A stretch of 64,000 nucleotides of DNA, taken from positions 124,001 to 188,000 of the forward strand of contig NW_027476305.1 of assembly GCF_051020955.1 (NCBI RefSeq), given 5' to 3'. This document shows positions 25,451 through 36,880 of this stretch, in pieces; the first letter of the stretch is position 1, and each line of letters starts with the position of its first letter. The DNA is from Megalopta genalis (lineage: Eukaryota; Arthropoda; Insecta; Hymenoptera; Halictidae). The translations under genes and the position numbers were made by a program. The notes below the pieces were generated by a model. The model was not told the DNA's origin, ran no database searches, and saw only the letters and a list, made by a program, of their open reading frames with translations.

Positions 25451-28400
25451 AAGCTAACTCGTTTGTTCTGTCTGCATTTGAAGCTACCTCATTTATATCG
25501 CAAGTATTTGAAGCTTAATCATTTGTTTCGCATGGATTTGAAGCTAATCCTTCTACTGAGAATTGACTTAAAACTAAATCATTTGTTTCGCATGGATTTG
25601 AAGCCAATCGTGTGTTTCGTCTGCATTTGAAGCTATATCACTAATATCGAGAGAATTTGAAGCTGAATCATTTGTTCCGCTCAGATTTGAAGCTAAACCT
25701 TCTACATCGCATTGATTTGCATGTAGATCATGTGATTCGCATGGATGTGAAGCTAACTCGTTTGTTCCGCTTGCATATGAATATATATCATGTATATCAC
25801 AAGTATTTGAAACTAAAGCATTTGATTCGCATGAATTCGAAGCGAAGCCTTCTGCTTCGCATTGATTTGAAGCAAAAATATGTGTTTTGCATGGATTTGA
25901 GGCTAATTAGTTTGTTCCGTATGCATTTGAAGCTATATCACTTACATCGCAAGTGCTTGAAGCTAAACCATTCGTTTCTCATATATTTGAAGCTAAGCCT
26001 TCTACTTCGCATTGATTTAAGGCTAAATCATTGTTTCGCTTGGATTTGAAGCTAACTCGTTTGTTTCGCATGCAGTTGCAGCTAAATCATGTTTATCACA
26101 AGTATCTGAAGCAAAACCATTTGTTTCGCAAGAATATGAAGCTAATCCATGTGTTTCCCATGTATTTGAAGCTAAATCATGTGTTTCGCATGGTTTTGAA
26201 GCTAACTCATTTGTCTCTCCTGCATTTGAAGCTATATCACTTATATCGCAAGTATTTGAAGCTAACTCGTTTGTTTTGTCTGCATTTGAAGCTGTTTCAT
26301 TTATATCGCAAGTATTTGAAGCTAACTCGTTTGTTTCGCATGCATTTGAATCTGTATCCCTTATATTCGCAAGTATTTGAAGCTAAATCATTCGTTTCGC
26401 ATGGATTTGATGCTAAGCCCTCTACTTCGCATTAATTTGAAGATAAATCATGTGTTTCGCATTGATTTGAAGCAAACTCGTTTGTTTCGCCTGCATTTGA
26501 AGTCATTTCACTTATATTCGCAAGTATTTAAAGCTAAATCATTCGTTTCGAATGGTTTTGAAGCTAACACATCTAGTTCGCATTGATTTCCAGCTAAATC
26601 ATGTGTTTCGCACGGATATGAAGCTAACTCGTTCGTTTCGCCTGCATTTGATGCTATATCATGTATATCACAAGTATTTGAGCTAAACCATTTGTTCCGC
26701 ATTAAAATTAAGCTAAGCTATGTGTTTCGCTTGAATTTCAATCTAAATCATGTGTTTCGCATGCAGTTGAAGATTAATCATGTGTTTTGCATGGATTGTG
26801 AAGCTGACTCGTTTGATTAGTCTGCATTTGAAACTATATCACTTATACCCCAAGTGTTTGAAGCAAAAATCATTTGTTTCGCATGGATTTGAAGCTAACT
26901 CGTTCGATGCGCATGCAGTTAAATCTAAATAACCTATATCACAAGTATTTGAAGCAAAACCATTTGTTTCGCTTGGATTTGAAGCTATGTCTTCTACTTC
27001 CCAGTAATTGGAAGCTAAAACACGCCTTTCGCATGGATTTGAAGCTATGCCTACTACTTCGCATTGATTTGAAGCTAAATCATTTGTTTCGCATGGAATT
27101 GAAGATACCTCGTTTGTTCCTTCTGCTTTTGAAGCTATATCACTTATATCGCAAGTATTTGGATCTAAATCATATGTGTCGCTTGGATTTGAAGCTAAAC
27201 CTTCTACATCGCATTGATTTGAAGCTAAATCATTTGTTTCGAATGGTATTGAAGCCAAATCATGTGTATCGCGTGGTTTTTGAAGCTAACTCGTTTGATT
27301 AGTCTGCATTTGAAGCTATATCACTTATACCCCAAGTGTTTGAAGCTAAATCATTTGTTTCGCATGGATTTGAAGCTAAACATTCTACATCGCATTGATT
27401 TGCAGCTAAATCATGTATTTCGCATGGATTTGAAACTAACACGTTTGTTTCGCATGCAGTTGAAACTACATCATGTTTATCACAAGTGTCTGAAGCTAAG
27501 CCATTTGTTCCGCATGGATTAGAAGCCAAGCCTTCTACGTCGCATTGATTTAAAGCTAAATCATGTATTTCGCATGGTTTCGAAACGAACTCACTTCTTT
27601 CGCCTGCATTTGACGCTATTTCATTTATACCGCAAGTATTTGACGGTAAATAATGCGTTTCGCATGGGTTTGAAGATAAGCCTTCAACTTCGCATTGATT
27701 TGAAGCGAAACCATGTGTTTCGCATGGATTTGAAGCTAACTCGTTTCTCCCACCTGCATTTGAAGCTATATCACTTATATCGCAAGAAATTGATGCTAAA
27801 CCATTTATTTCACATGGATTTGAAGCTAAACCTTCTACTTTGCATTGATTGGAAGCTAAATCACGTGTTTTGCATGGATTTGAAGCTAAATCATTTGATT
27901 CGCATGAATTTTCAGCTAAACCTTCTACTTCGCACTGATTTGAAGCTAAATCATGAGTTTCGCATGGATTTGAAACTAAGCCTTCTACTTCGCATTGATC
28001 AGAAGCTAAATCATGTGTTTCTCATGGATTTGAAGCTATCTCGTTTGTTTCGCCAGCACTTGAAGCTGTATCATTTATATCGCAAGTCTTTCAAGCTATA
28101 TCATTTGTGTTCCAAGAATTTGAAGCTAAGCCTTCTACTTCGTGTGATTAGAAGCTAAATCATGTGTTTTGCATGGATTTGAAGCTAACTCGTTTGTTTC
28201 GCCTGCATTTGAAGCTATATTATTTATATTCGCAAGTATCTGAAGCTAAATCATTTGTTTCGCATGGATTTGAAGCTAAACCTTCTACTTCGCATTGATT
28301 TGAAGCTAAATCATGTGTTTCTCTTGGATTTGTAGTTAACTCATTTGTTTCGCTTGCATTTGAAGCAATTTCATTAATACGGCAAGTATTTGAAGCTAAA

Positions 28401-30196
28401 TCATTTGTTTCATATGGATTTGAAGCTAACTCGTTTGTTTCGCATGCAGGTGAAGCTAAGTCATGTATATCACAAGTATTTGAAGCTAAACCATTTGTTG
28501 CGAATGGATTTGAATCTAAGCCTTCTACTTCGCATTGTTTTGAAGGTAAATCATGTGTTTCACATGGATTTGTAGCTAACTAGTTTGTTTCGCATGCAGG
28601 TGAAGCTAAGTCATGTATATCACAAGTATTTGAAGCTAAACCATTTGTTGCGAATGGATTTGAAGTTAAGCTTTCCACTTCGCATTGATTAGAAGCTAAA
28701 TCATGTGTCTCGCATGGATTTGGAGCTAACTCGTTTGTTTCGCATGCAGTTGTATATAAATAATGTATATTACAAGTATATATAGCTAAACCATTTGTTT
28801 CGCATGGATTTGAAGCTAAACCTTCTACATCGCATTGATTTGAAGCTAAACCTTCTACATTCTATTGATCTGAAGCTAAACCTACTACCTCTTATTGATT
28901 TGAATCTAAACCTTCTACATCGCATTGATTTGAAGCTAAATCGAGTGTTTCGAATGGATTTGAAGCTAACTCGTTTATTTCGCATGCAGTTGTAGCTAAA
29001 TAATGTATATCACAAGTATTTGTAGCTAAACCATTTGTTTCGCATGCATTTGAAGCTAAACCTTCTACTTCGTATTGATTTGCAGCTAAATCATTTGATT
29101 CGCATGGTATTGAAGCTACCTCGTTTGTTCCTTCTGCTTTTGAAGCTATATCACTTAAATCGCAAGTCTTTGAAGCTAAATCATTTGATTCGCATGGATT
29201 TGAAGCTAAACCTTCTACATCGCATTCATTTGAAGCTAAATCATGTGTTTCGCATGGATTTGAAGCTAACTCGTTTGTTTCGCATGCAGTTGAAGCTAAA
29301 TCATGTCTTTCACAAGTATTTGAAGATGAACCATTTGAATCGCATGGATTTGAAGATGAACCATTTGAATCGCATGGATTTGAAGCTAAACCTTATACAT
29401 CGCATTGATTTGAAGCTAAATCATGTGTTTCGCATGGATTTGAAGCCAACTCGTTTGTTTCGCATGCAGTTGTAGCTAAATAATGTATGTCACAAGTATT
29501 TGTAGCTAAACCATTTGTTTCGAATGGATTTGAAGCAAAGCCATCTACTTCGCATTGATTTGAAGCTAAATCATTTGTTTCGCATGGAATTGATGCTACC
29601 TCGTTTGTTCCTCCAGCTTTTGAAGCTATATCATTTATATCGGAAGTATTTGGAGCTAAATCATATGTGTCGTATGTATTTGAAGCTGAACCTTCTACAT
29701 CGCATTGATTTGAAGCTAAATCTAGTGTAACGCATGGATTTGAAGATAAACCTTCTACATCGCATTGATTTGAAGCTAAATCATGTGTTTCGCATGGATT
29801 TGAAGCTAACTCGTTCGTTTCGCCTGCAGTTGAATCTACATCACTTATATCGCAAGTAATTGAAGCTGAATCATGTGAATCGTGTGGATTTTGAAGCTAA
29901 CTCGTTTGATTAGTCTGCATTTGAAGCTATATCACTTATACACCAAGTGTTTGAAGCTAAATCATTTGTTTCGCATGGATTTGAAGCTAAACCTTCTACA
30001 TCGCATTGATTTGCGACCTGAATCATGTGTTTGGCATGGATTTGAAGCTAACTCTTTCGTTTCGCCTGTATTTGAAGCTAGATCACTTATATCGCAAGTA
30101 TTTGAAGCTAAACCATGTGTATCGCTTGGATTTGAAGCTAAACCTTCTGCATCGCATTGATTTGAAGCTAAATCGTGTGTTTCTCATGGATTTGAA

Positions 30197-31159
30197 GCTA
30201 ACTCGTTTGTTTCGCATGCAGTTGAAGCTAAATAATGTATATCACAAGTATTTGTAGCTCAACCATTTGTTTCGCATGGATTTGAAGCTAAACATTCTAC
30301 ATCGCATTGATTTGCTGCTAAATCATGTGTTTCGCATGCCTTTGAAGCTGACTCGTTTGTTGCGCATGCAGTTGAATCTAAATAACGTATAACACAAGTA
30401 TTTGTAGCTAAACAATTTGTTTCTCATGGATTTGAATCTAAGCCGTGTACGTCGAATTGATTTGAAGGTAAATCATGTGTTATGCATGGATTTGAAGCTA
30501 AACTTTCTAAATCGCATTGATTTGCAGCTAAATCATTTGTTTCGCATGGATTTGAAGCTATCTCGTTTGTTTCGCCTGCATTTGAAGCTATATCACTTAC
30601 ATCGCAAGTATCTGAAGCTAAATCATTTGTTACGCATGGATTTGATGCTAAACCTTCTACATAGCATTGATTTGAAGCTGAAGCATGTGTTTCGCATCGA
30701 TTTGAAGCTAACTCGTTTGTTTTCCCTGCTGTTGAAACTATATCACTTATGTCGCAATTATCTAAACCTAAATCATTTGATTCGCATGGATTTGTAGCTA
30801 ATGCTTCTACTTCGCATTGAATTGAAGCTAAATCATGTGTATCGCATGGCTTTTTTTAAGCTAACTCGTTTGATTCGTCTGCATTTGAAGCTATATCGCT
30901 TATATCCCAAGTGTTTCAAGCTAAATCATTTGTTTCGCATGGTTTTGAAAGTAAACCTTCTACATAGCATTGATTTGAAGCTAAATCATGTGTTTCGCAT
31001 GGATTTGAAGCTAACTCATTTGACTCTCCTGCATTTGAAGCTATATCACTTATATCGCAAGTATCTGAAGAAAAATCATTGGTTTCGGGGGCATTTGAAT
31101 CTAAACCTTCTACATCGCATTGATTTAAGCTAAATCATATGTTTCGCATGCAATTTAAA
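30197..31159. repeat. 963-bp local duplication, copy 1
   Basis: The first part (30,197-30,549) matches 31,160-31,512 at offset 963. The last part (from about 30,941) matches from 31,511 at offset 570. It contains two unusual units: one with a seven-T run (CATGGCTTTTTTTAAG, about 30,846) and one with a five-G run (TTTCGGGGGCATTTG, about 31,085). Confidence 0.85.
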
Positions 31160-31729
31160 GCTAACTCGTTTGTTTCGCATGCAGTTGAAGCTAAATAATG
31201 TATATCACAAGTATTTGTAGCTCAACCATTTGTTTCGCATGGATTTGAAGCTAAACATTCTACATCGCATTGATTTGCTGCTAAATGATGTGTTTCGCAT
31301 GCCTTTGAAGCTGACTCGTTTGTTGCGCATGCAGTTGAATCTAAATAACGTATAACACAAGTATTTGTAGCTAAACAATTTGTTTCGCATGGATTTGAAT
31401 CTAAGCCGTGTACGTCGAATTGATTTGAAGGTAAATCATGTGTTATGCATGGATTTGAAGCTAAACTTTCTAAATCGCATTGATTTGCAGCTAAATCATT
31501 TGTTTCGCATGGTTTTGAAAGTAAACCTTCTACATAGCATTGATTTGAAGCTAAATCATGTGTTTCGCATGGATTTGAAGCTAACTCATTTGACTCTCCT
31601 GCATTTGAAGCTATATCACTTATATCGCAAGTATCTGAAGAAAAATCATTGGTTTCGGGGGCATTTGAATCTAAACCTTCTACATCGCATTGATTTAAGC
31701 TAAATCATATGTTTCGCATGCAATTTAAA
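31160..31729. repeat. 963-bp local duplication, copy 2 with internal deletion (570 bp)
   Basis: This copy lacks 393 bp of copy 1 (about 30,550-30,942). The deleted part is 13 units plus the 3-bp surplus of the long T-run unit, so the deletion is in register. The five-G unit is kept (about 31,655). Both deletion ends lie after the same TCATTTGTTTCGCATGG string, as expected for exchange between homologous units. Confidence 0.85.
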
Positions 31730-34186
31730 GCTAACTCGTTTGTTCCGCATGCAGTTGAAGATAAATCATGTTTATCAAAAGTATCTTATTCTAAACTACT
31801 TGTTTCGCAAGAATATGAAGCTTAACCATCTGCTTATCATGAATTTGAAGCTAAATCATGTGTTTCGCGTGGATTTGAAGCTAACTCGTTTGTTTCGCCT
31901 GCATTTGTAGCTATTTCATATTTACCGCAAGTATTTGAAGCTAAATCATTCATTTCGCATGCATTTGAAGCTAACCCTTCTACTTTGCATCGATTTGAAG
32001 CTAACTCGTTTGTTTCCACTGCATTTGAAACTATATCACTTATGTCGCAAGTATCTGAAGCTAAATCATTTTTTTTCACATTAATTTGAAGCTTAGCCTT
32101 CTACTTCGCATTGATTTGAAGCTAAATCACGTGTATCGCATGGATTTCGATGTTAACTCGTTTGATTCGTCGGCATTTGAAGCTGTATCACTTATATCCC
32201 AAGTATTTGCAGCTAAACCATTTGTTTCGCATAGATTTGATGCTAAACCTTATACATCGCATTGATTTGAAGCTAAATCATGTGTTTCGCATGGATTTGA
32301 AGCTAACTCGTTTGTTTCGCATGCAGTTGTAGATAAATAATGTATTTCACAAGTATTTGTAGCTAAACCATTTGTTTCGCATGGATTTGAAGCTAAGCCA
32401 TCTACTTCGCATTGATTTGAAGCTAAATCATTTGTTTCGCATGGAATTGAAGCTACCTCGTTTGTTCCTCCAGCTTTTGAAGCTATATCACTTATATCGC
32501 AAGTATTTGAAGCTAAATCATATGTGTCGCATGGATTTGAAGCTGAACCATCTATATCGCATTGATTTGAAGCAAAATCTTGTGTATCGCATGGATTTGA
32601 AGCTAACTCGTTCGTTGCGCATGCAGTTAAATCTAAATAACGTATATCACAAGTATTTGAAGCTAAACCATATGTCTCGCATGGATTTGATGCTAAACCT
32701 TCTACATCGCATTGATTTGCAGCTGAATCATGTGTTACGCATGGATTTGAAGCTAACTCGTTCGTTTCGCCTGTATTTGAAGCTAGATCACTTATATCGC
32801 AAGTATTTGAAGCTAAATCATGTGTTTCGCATGGAATTGAAGCTACCTCGTTTGTTACTCCTGCTTTTGAAGCTATATCACTTATATCGCAAGTATTTGA
32901 AGCTAAATCATATGTGTCGCATGGATTTGTAGCTGAACCTACTACATCGCATTGATTTGAAGCTAAATCTTGTGTATCGCATGGATTTGAAGCTAAACCT
33001 TATACATCGCATTGATTTGCAGCTAAATAATATGTTTCGCCTGGATTTGAAGCTAACTCGTTTGTTTCGCATGCAGTTGTAGCTAAATAATGTATAACAC
33101 AAGTATTTGTAGCTAAACCATTTGTTTCGCATGGATTTGATGCTAAGCCTTCTACTTCGCATTCATTTGAAGCTAAATCATTTGTTTCGCATGGATTTGA
33201 ACCTAAGCCTTGTCCTTTGAATTGATTTGAAGCTAAATCATGTGTTTCGCTTGGATATGAAGCTAAACCTTCTACATCGCATTGATTTCAAGCTAAATCG
33301 TGTGTTTCCCATGGATTTGAAGCTAACTCGTTTGTTTCGCATGCAGTTGTAGCTGAATGATGTATATCACAAGTATTTGTAGCTAAACAATTTGTTTCGC
33401 ATGGATTTGAAGCTACGCCTTCTACTTCGCATTGATTTGAAGCTAACTCGTTCGTTTCGCCTGTATTTGATGCTAGATCACTTATATCGCAAGTATTTGA
33501 AGCTAAATCAATTGTTTCGCATGGAATTGAAGCTACCTCGTTTGTTCCTCCTGCTTTTGAAGCTATATCACTTATATTGCATGGATTTGATGCTGAACCT
33601 AATACATCGCATTGATTTGAAGCTAAATCATGTGTATCGCATGGATTTGAAGCCAAACCTTCTACATCGCATTGATTTGCAGCTAAATCATGTGTTACGC
33701 ATGGATTTGAAGCTAACTCGTTCGTTTCGCCTGCATTTGAAACTATATCACTTATATCGCAAGTATTTGAAGCTAAGTCATATGTGTCGCATGGATTTGA
33801 AGCTGAACCTACTACAACGCATTGATTTGAATCTAAATCTTGTGTATCGCATGGATTTGAATCTAAACCTTCTACATCCCATGGATTTGAAGCTATATCA
33901 TATGTTTGGCATAGATTTGAATCTGAACGTTCTACATCGCATTGATTTGTAGCTGAATCATGTGTTTCGCATGGATTTGAAGCTAACCCGTTTGTTTCGC
34001 CTGTATTTGAAGCTAGATCACTTATACCGCATCTATTTGAAACTAAATCATGTGTTTCGCTTGGATTTGAAGCTAAACCTTCTACATCGCATTGATTTGA
34101 ATATAAATCGTGTGTTTCGCATGGATTTGAAGCTAACTCGTTTGTTTCGCATGCAGTTGTAGCTGAATAATGTATATCACAAGTAT

Positions 34187-35695
34187 TTGAAGATGAACCA
34201 TTTGAATTGCATTGATTTGAACCCGAGCCTTCTTCTTCGCACTGATTTGCAGCTAAATAATGTGTTTCGCATCGATTTGAAACTAAACCTTCTACATTGC
34301 ATTGATTTGCAGCTGAATCATGTGTTTCGCATGGATTTGAAACTAACTCGTTTGATTAGTCTGCATTTGAAGCTATATCACTTATACCCAAAGTGTTTGA
34401 AGCTAAATCATTTGTCTCGCATGGGTTTGAAGCTAAACCTTCTACTTCGTATTGATTTGAATCTAAATCGTGTGTTTTGCATGGAATTGAAGGTACCTCA
34501 TTTGATCCTTCTGCTTTTGAAGCTATATCACTTATATCGCAAGTATTTGAAGATGAACCATTTGAATCGCATTGATTTGGACCCGAGCCATCTACTTCGC
34601 ACTGATTTGCAGCTAAATAATTTGTTTCGCATGGATTTGATGCTAAACCTTCTACATCCCATGGATTTGAAGCTAAATCATGTGTTTGAGATGGATTTGA
34701 AGCTAAGCCTACTACATCGCATTGATTTGAAGCTAAATCATTTGTTTCGCATGGAATTGAAGCTACCTCGTTTGTTCCTTCTGCTTTTGAAGCTATATCA
34801 CTTATATCGCAAGTATTTGAAGATAAATCATATGTGTCGCATGGATTTGAAGCTGAACCTTCTACATCGCATTGATTTGAAGCTAAACCTTCAACATCGC
34901 ATTGATTTGAAGCTAAATCATGTGTTTCGCATGGATTTGAAGCTAACTCGTTTGATTAGTCTGCATTTGAAGCTATATCACTTATACCCCAAGTGTTTGA
35001 AGCTAAATTATTTGTTTCGCATGGATTTGAAGCAAAACCTTCTATTTCGTATTGGTTTGAAGTTAAATCGTGTGTTTCGCATGGATTTGAAGGTACCTCG
35101 TTTGTTCCTTCTGCTTTTGAATCTATATCACTTATATCGCAAGTATTTGAAACTAAACCATTTGTTTCGCATGGATTTGAAGCTAAGCCTTCTACTTCGC
35201 ATTAATTGGAAGTTAAATCACGTGTTTTGCATTGATTTGAAGCTAAACCTTCTACATCGCATTGATTTGAAGCTAAACCTTCTACATCGCATTGATTTGA
35301 AGCTAAACCTTCTACATCGCATTGATTTGAAGCTAAACCTTCTACATCGCATTGATTTGAAGCTAAACCTTCTACATCGCATTGATTTGAAGCTAAATAA
35401 TGTGTTTGGCATGGATTTGAAGCAAAATCTTCTACATCGCGTTGGTTTGCAGCTGAATCATGTGTTTCGCATGGATTTGAAGCTAAGCCTTCTACTTGGC
35501 ATTAATGGGAAGTTAAATCACGTGTTTGGCATGGATTTGAAGCTACACCTTCTAGATCGCATTGATTTGCAGCTGAATCATGTGTTTCGCATGGATTTGA
35601 AGCTAACTCGTTCGTTTCGCCTGTATTTGAAGCTAGATCACTTATACCGCAAGTATTTGAAGCTAAATCAATGTGTCGCATGGATTTGTAGCTGA
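34187..35695 (+). other. Longest open frame (502 codons), judged a repeat by-product and not a gene
   Basis: The frame reads tandem decapeptides of the MDLKLNHVFR / IDLKLNLLHR type, rich in Leu, Lys, Asn, His and Arg. It has no signal peptide, no membrane segment and no known domain that I recognise. It is open because the period is divisible by 3 and the unit types present here have no stop in this frame. It ends after a 1-bp loss near 35,672. The same frame elsewhere is closed by TAG in every TTGTAGCTA unit. No start context, splice signals or flanking gene structure are seen. Coding is possible but unsupported. Confidence 0.75.
35231..35380. repeat. Five identical consecutive 30-bp units (variable-number site)
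   Basis: Five units of one type (ATTGATTTGAAGCTAAACC followed by TTCTACATCGC) run in succession before a unit ending AAATAATGTG. The same site in sister blocks has four (42,247), three (39,817 and 45,697) or two copies (57,787). It is therefore a copy-number polymorphism among paralogous blocks. Confidence 0.93.
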
Positions 35696-36097
35696 TCCTA
35701 CTACATCGCATTGATTTGAAGCTAAATCTTGTGTATCGCATGGATTTGAAGCTAAACCTTATAAATCGCATTGATTTGCAGCTAAATAATATGTTTCGCC
35801 TGGATTTGAAGCTAACTCGTTTGTTTCGCATGCAGTTGTAGCTAAATAATGTATATCACAAGTATTTGTAGCTAAACCATTTGTTTCGCATGGATTTGAT
35901 GCTAAGCCTTCTACTTCGCATTCATTTGAAGCTAAATCATTTGTTTCGCATGGATTTGAACCTAAGCCTTGTCCTTTGAATTGATTTGAAGCTAAATCAT
36001 GTGTTTCGTATGCATTTGAAGCTAAACCTTCTACATCGCATTGATTTGAAGCTAAACCTTCTACATTCTATTGATTTGAAACTAAACCTTCTACCTC

Positions 36098-36880
36098 TTA
36101 TTGATTTGTAGCTAAACCTTCTACATCGCATTGATTTGAAGCTAAATCATGTGTATCGCATGGATTTGAAGCCAAACCTTCTACGTCGCATTTATTTGCA
36201 GATAAATCATGTGTTACGCATGGATTTGAAGGTAACTCGTTCGTTTCGCCTGCATTTAAAACTATATCACTTATATCGCAAGTATTTGAAGCTAAGTCAT
36301 ATGTGTCGCATGGATTTGAAGCTGAACCTACTACATCGCATTGATTTGAAGCTAAATCTTGTGTATCGCATGGATTTAAAGCTAAACCTTCTACATCGCA
36401 TTGATTTGCAGCTAAATCATGTTTTTCGCATGGATTTGAAGCTAACTCGTTTGTTTCGCATGCAGTTGTAGCTGAATGATGTATATCACAAGTATTTGTA
36501 GCTAAACAATTTGTTTCGCATGGATTTGAAGCTACACCTTCTACTTCGCATTGATTTGAAGCTAAATCATTTGTTTCGCATGGATTTGAAGATGAGCCTT
36601 CTACTTCGCATTGATTTGAAGCTAACTCGTTCGTTTCGCCTGTATTTGATGCTAGATCACTTATATCGCAAGTATTTGAAGCTAAATCAATTGTTTCGCA
36701 TGGAATTGAAGCTAACTCGTTTGTTTCGCATGCAGTTGTAGCTGAATAATGTATATCACAAGTATTTGAAGATGAACCATTTGAATCGCATTTATTTGAA
36801 CCCGAGCTTCTTCTTCGCACTGATTTGCATCTAAATAATGTGTTTCGCATCGATTTGAAACTAAACCTTCTACATCGCAT
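36098..36880 (-). other. Longest minus-strand open frame from an ATG (260 codons): Cys decapeptide repeat, possible relic
   Basis: This frame reads NPCETHDLAS / NQCDVEGLAS / NTCDISDLAS decapeptides, with one Cys per unit and a constant L-A-S-N step. It looks more protein-like than the plus frame: mixed, acidic and with regular Cys. It is bounded by a stop from CTCTTATTG at the low end and by one from GATTAGTCTGC near 36,935. Those and other stop-bearing unit types (AACTAATG, GCATTAATT, AACTAGTT, GCTTAATC) recur through the window. I treat it as non-coding or long decayed. Confidence 0.6.

Larger units (their letters stand above)
25451..33110. repeat. Diverged central stretch of the array
   Basis: Units still have the core and the period, but they carry many private substitutions, such as GAGAATTGACTTAAAAC near 25,560, GCATGTAGATCATG near 25,728 and CCCAGTAATTGG near 27,000. 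Length changes are also frequent (near 26,365, 26,520, 27,275, 28,140 and 30,010). I find no long-range copies here except the duplication at 30.2-31.7 kb. Unit types of both neighbouring families occur. Nothing other than repeats is visible. Confidence 0.8.

Noticed and set aside
30840..30860. T-run at 30,848 as a terminator or poly-A signature of a retroelement
   Set aside because: It is seven T within an otherwise normal unit, with no hairpin, target-site duplication or element body next to it.
22649..36880. Minus-strand open frames of 120-260 codons as genes
   Set aside because: Stop-bearing unit types (AACTAATG, GATTAGTCTGC, GCATTAATT, AACTAGTT, CTCTTATTG) interrupt the frame throughout, and one copy difference in the 6.76-kb pair is a nonsense change.
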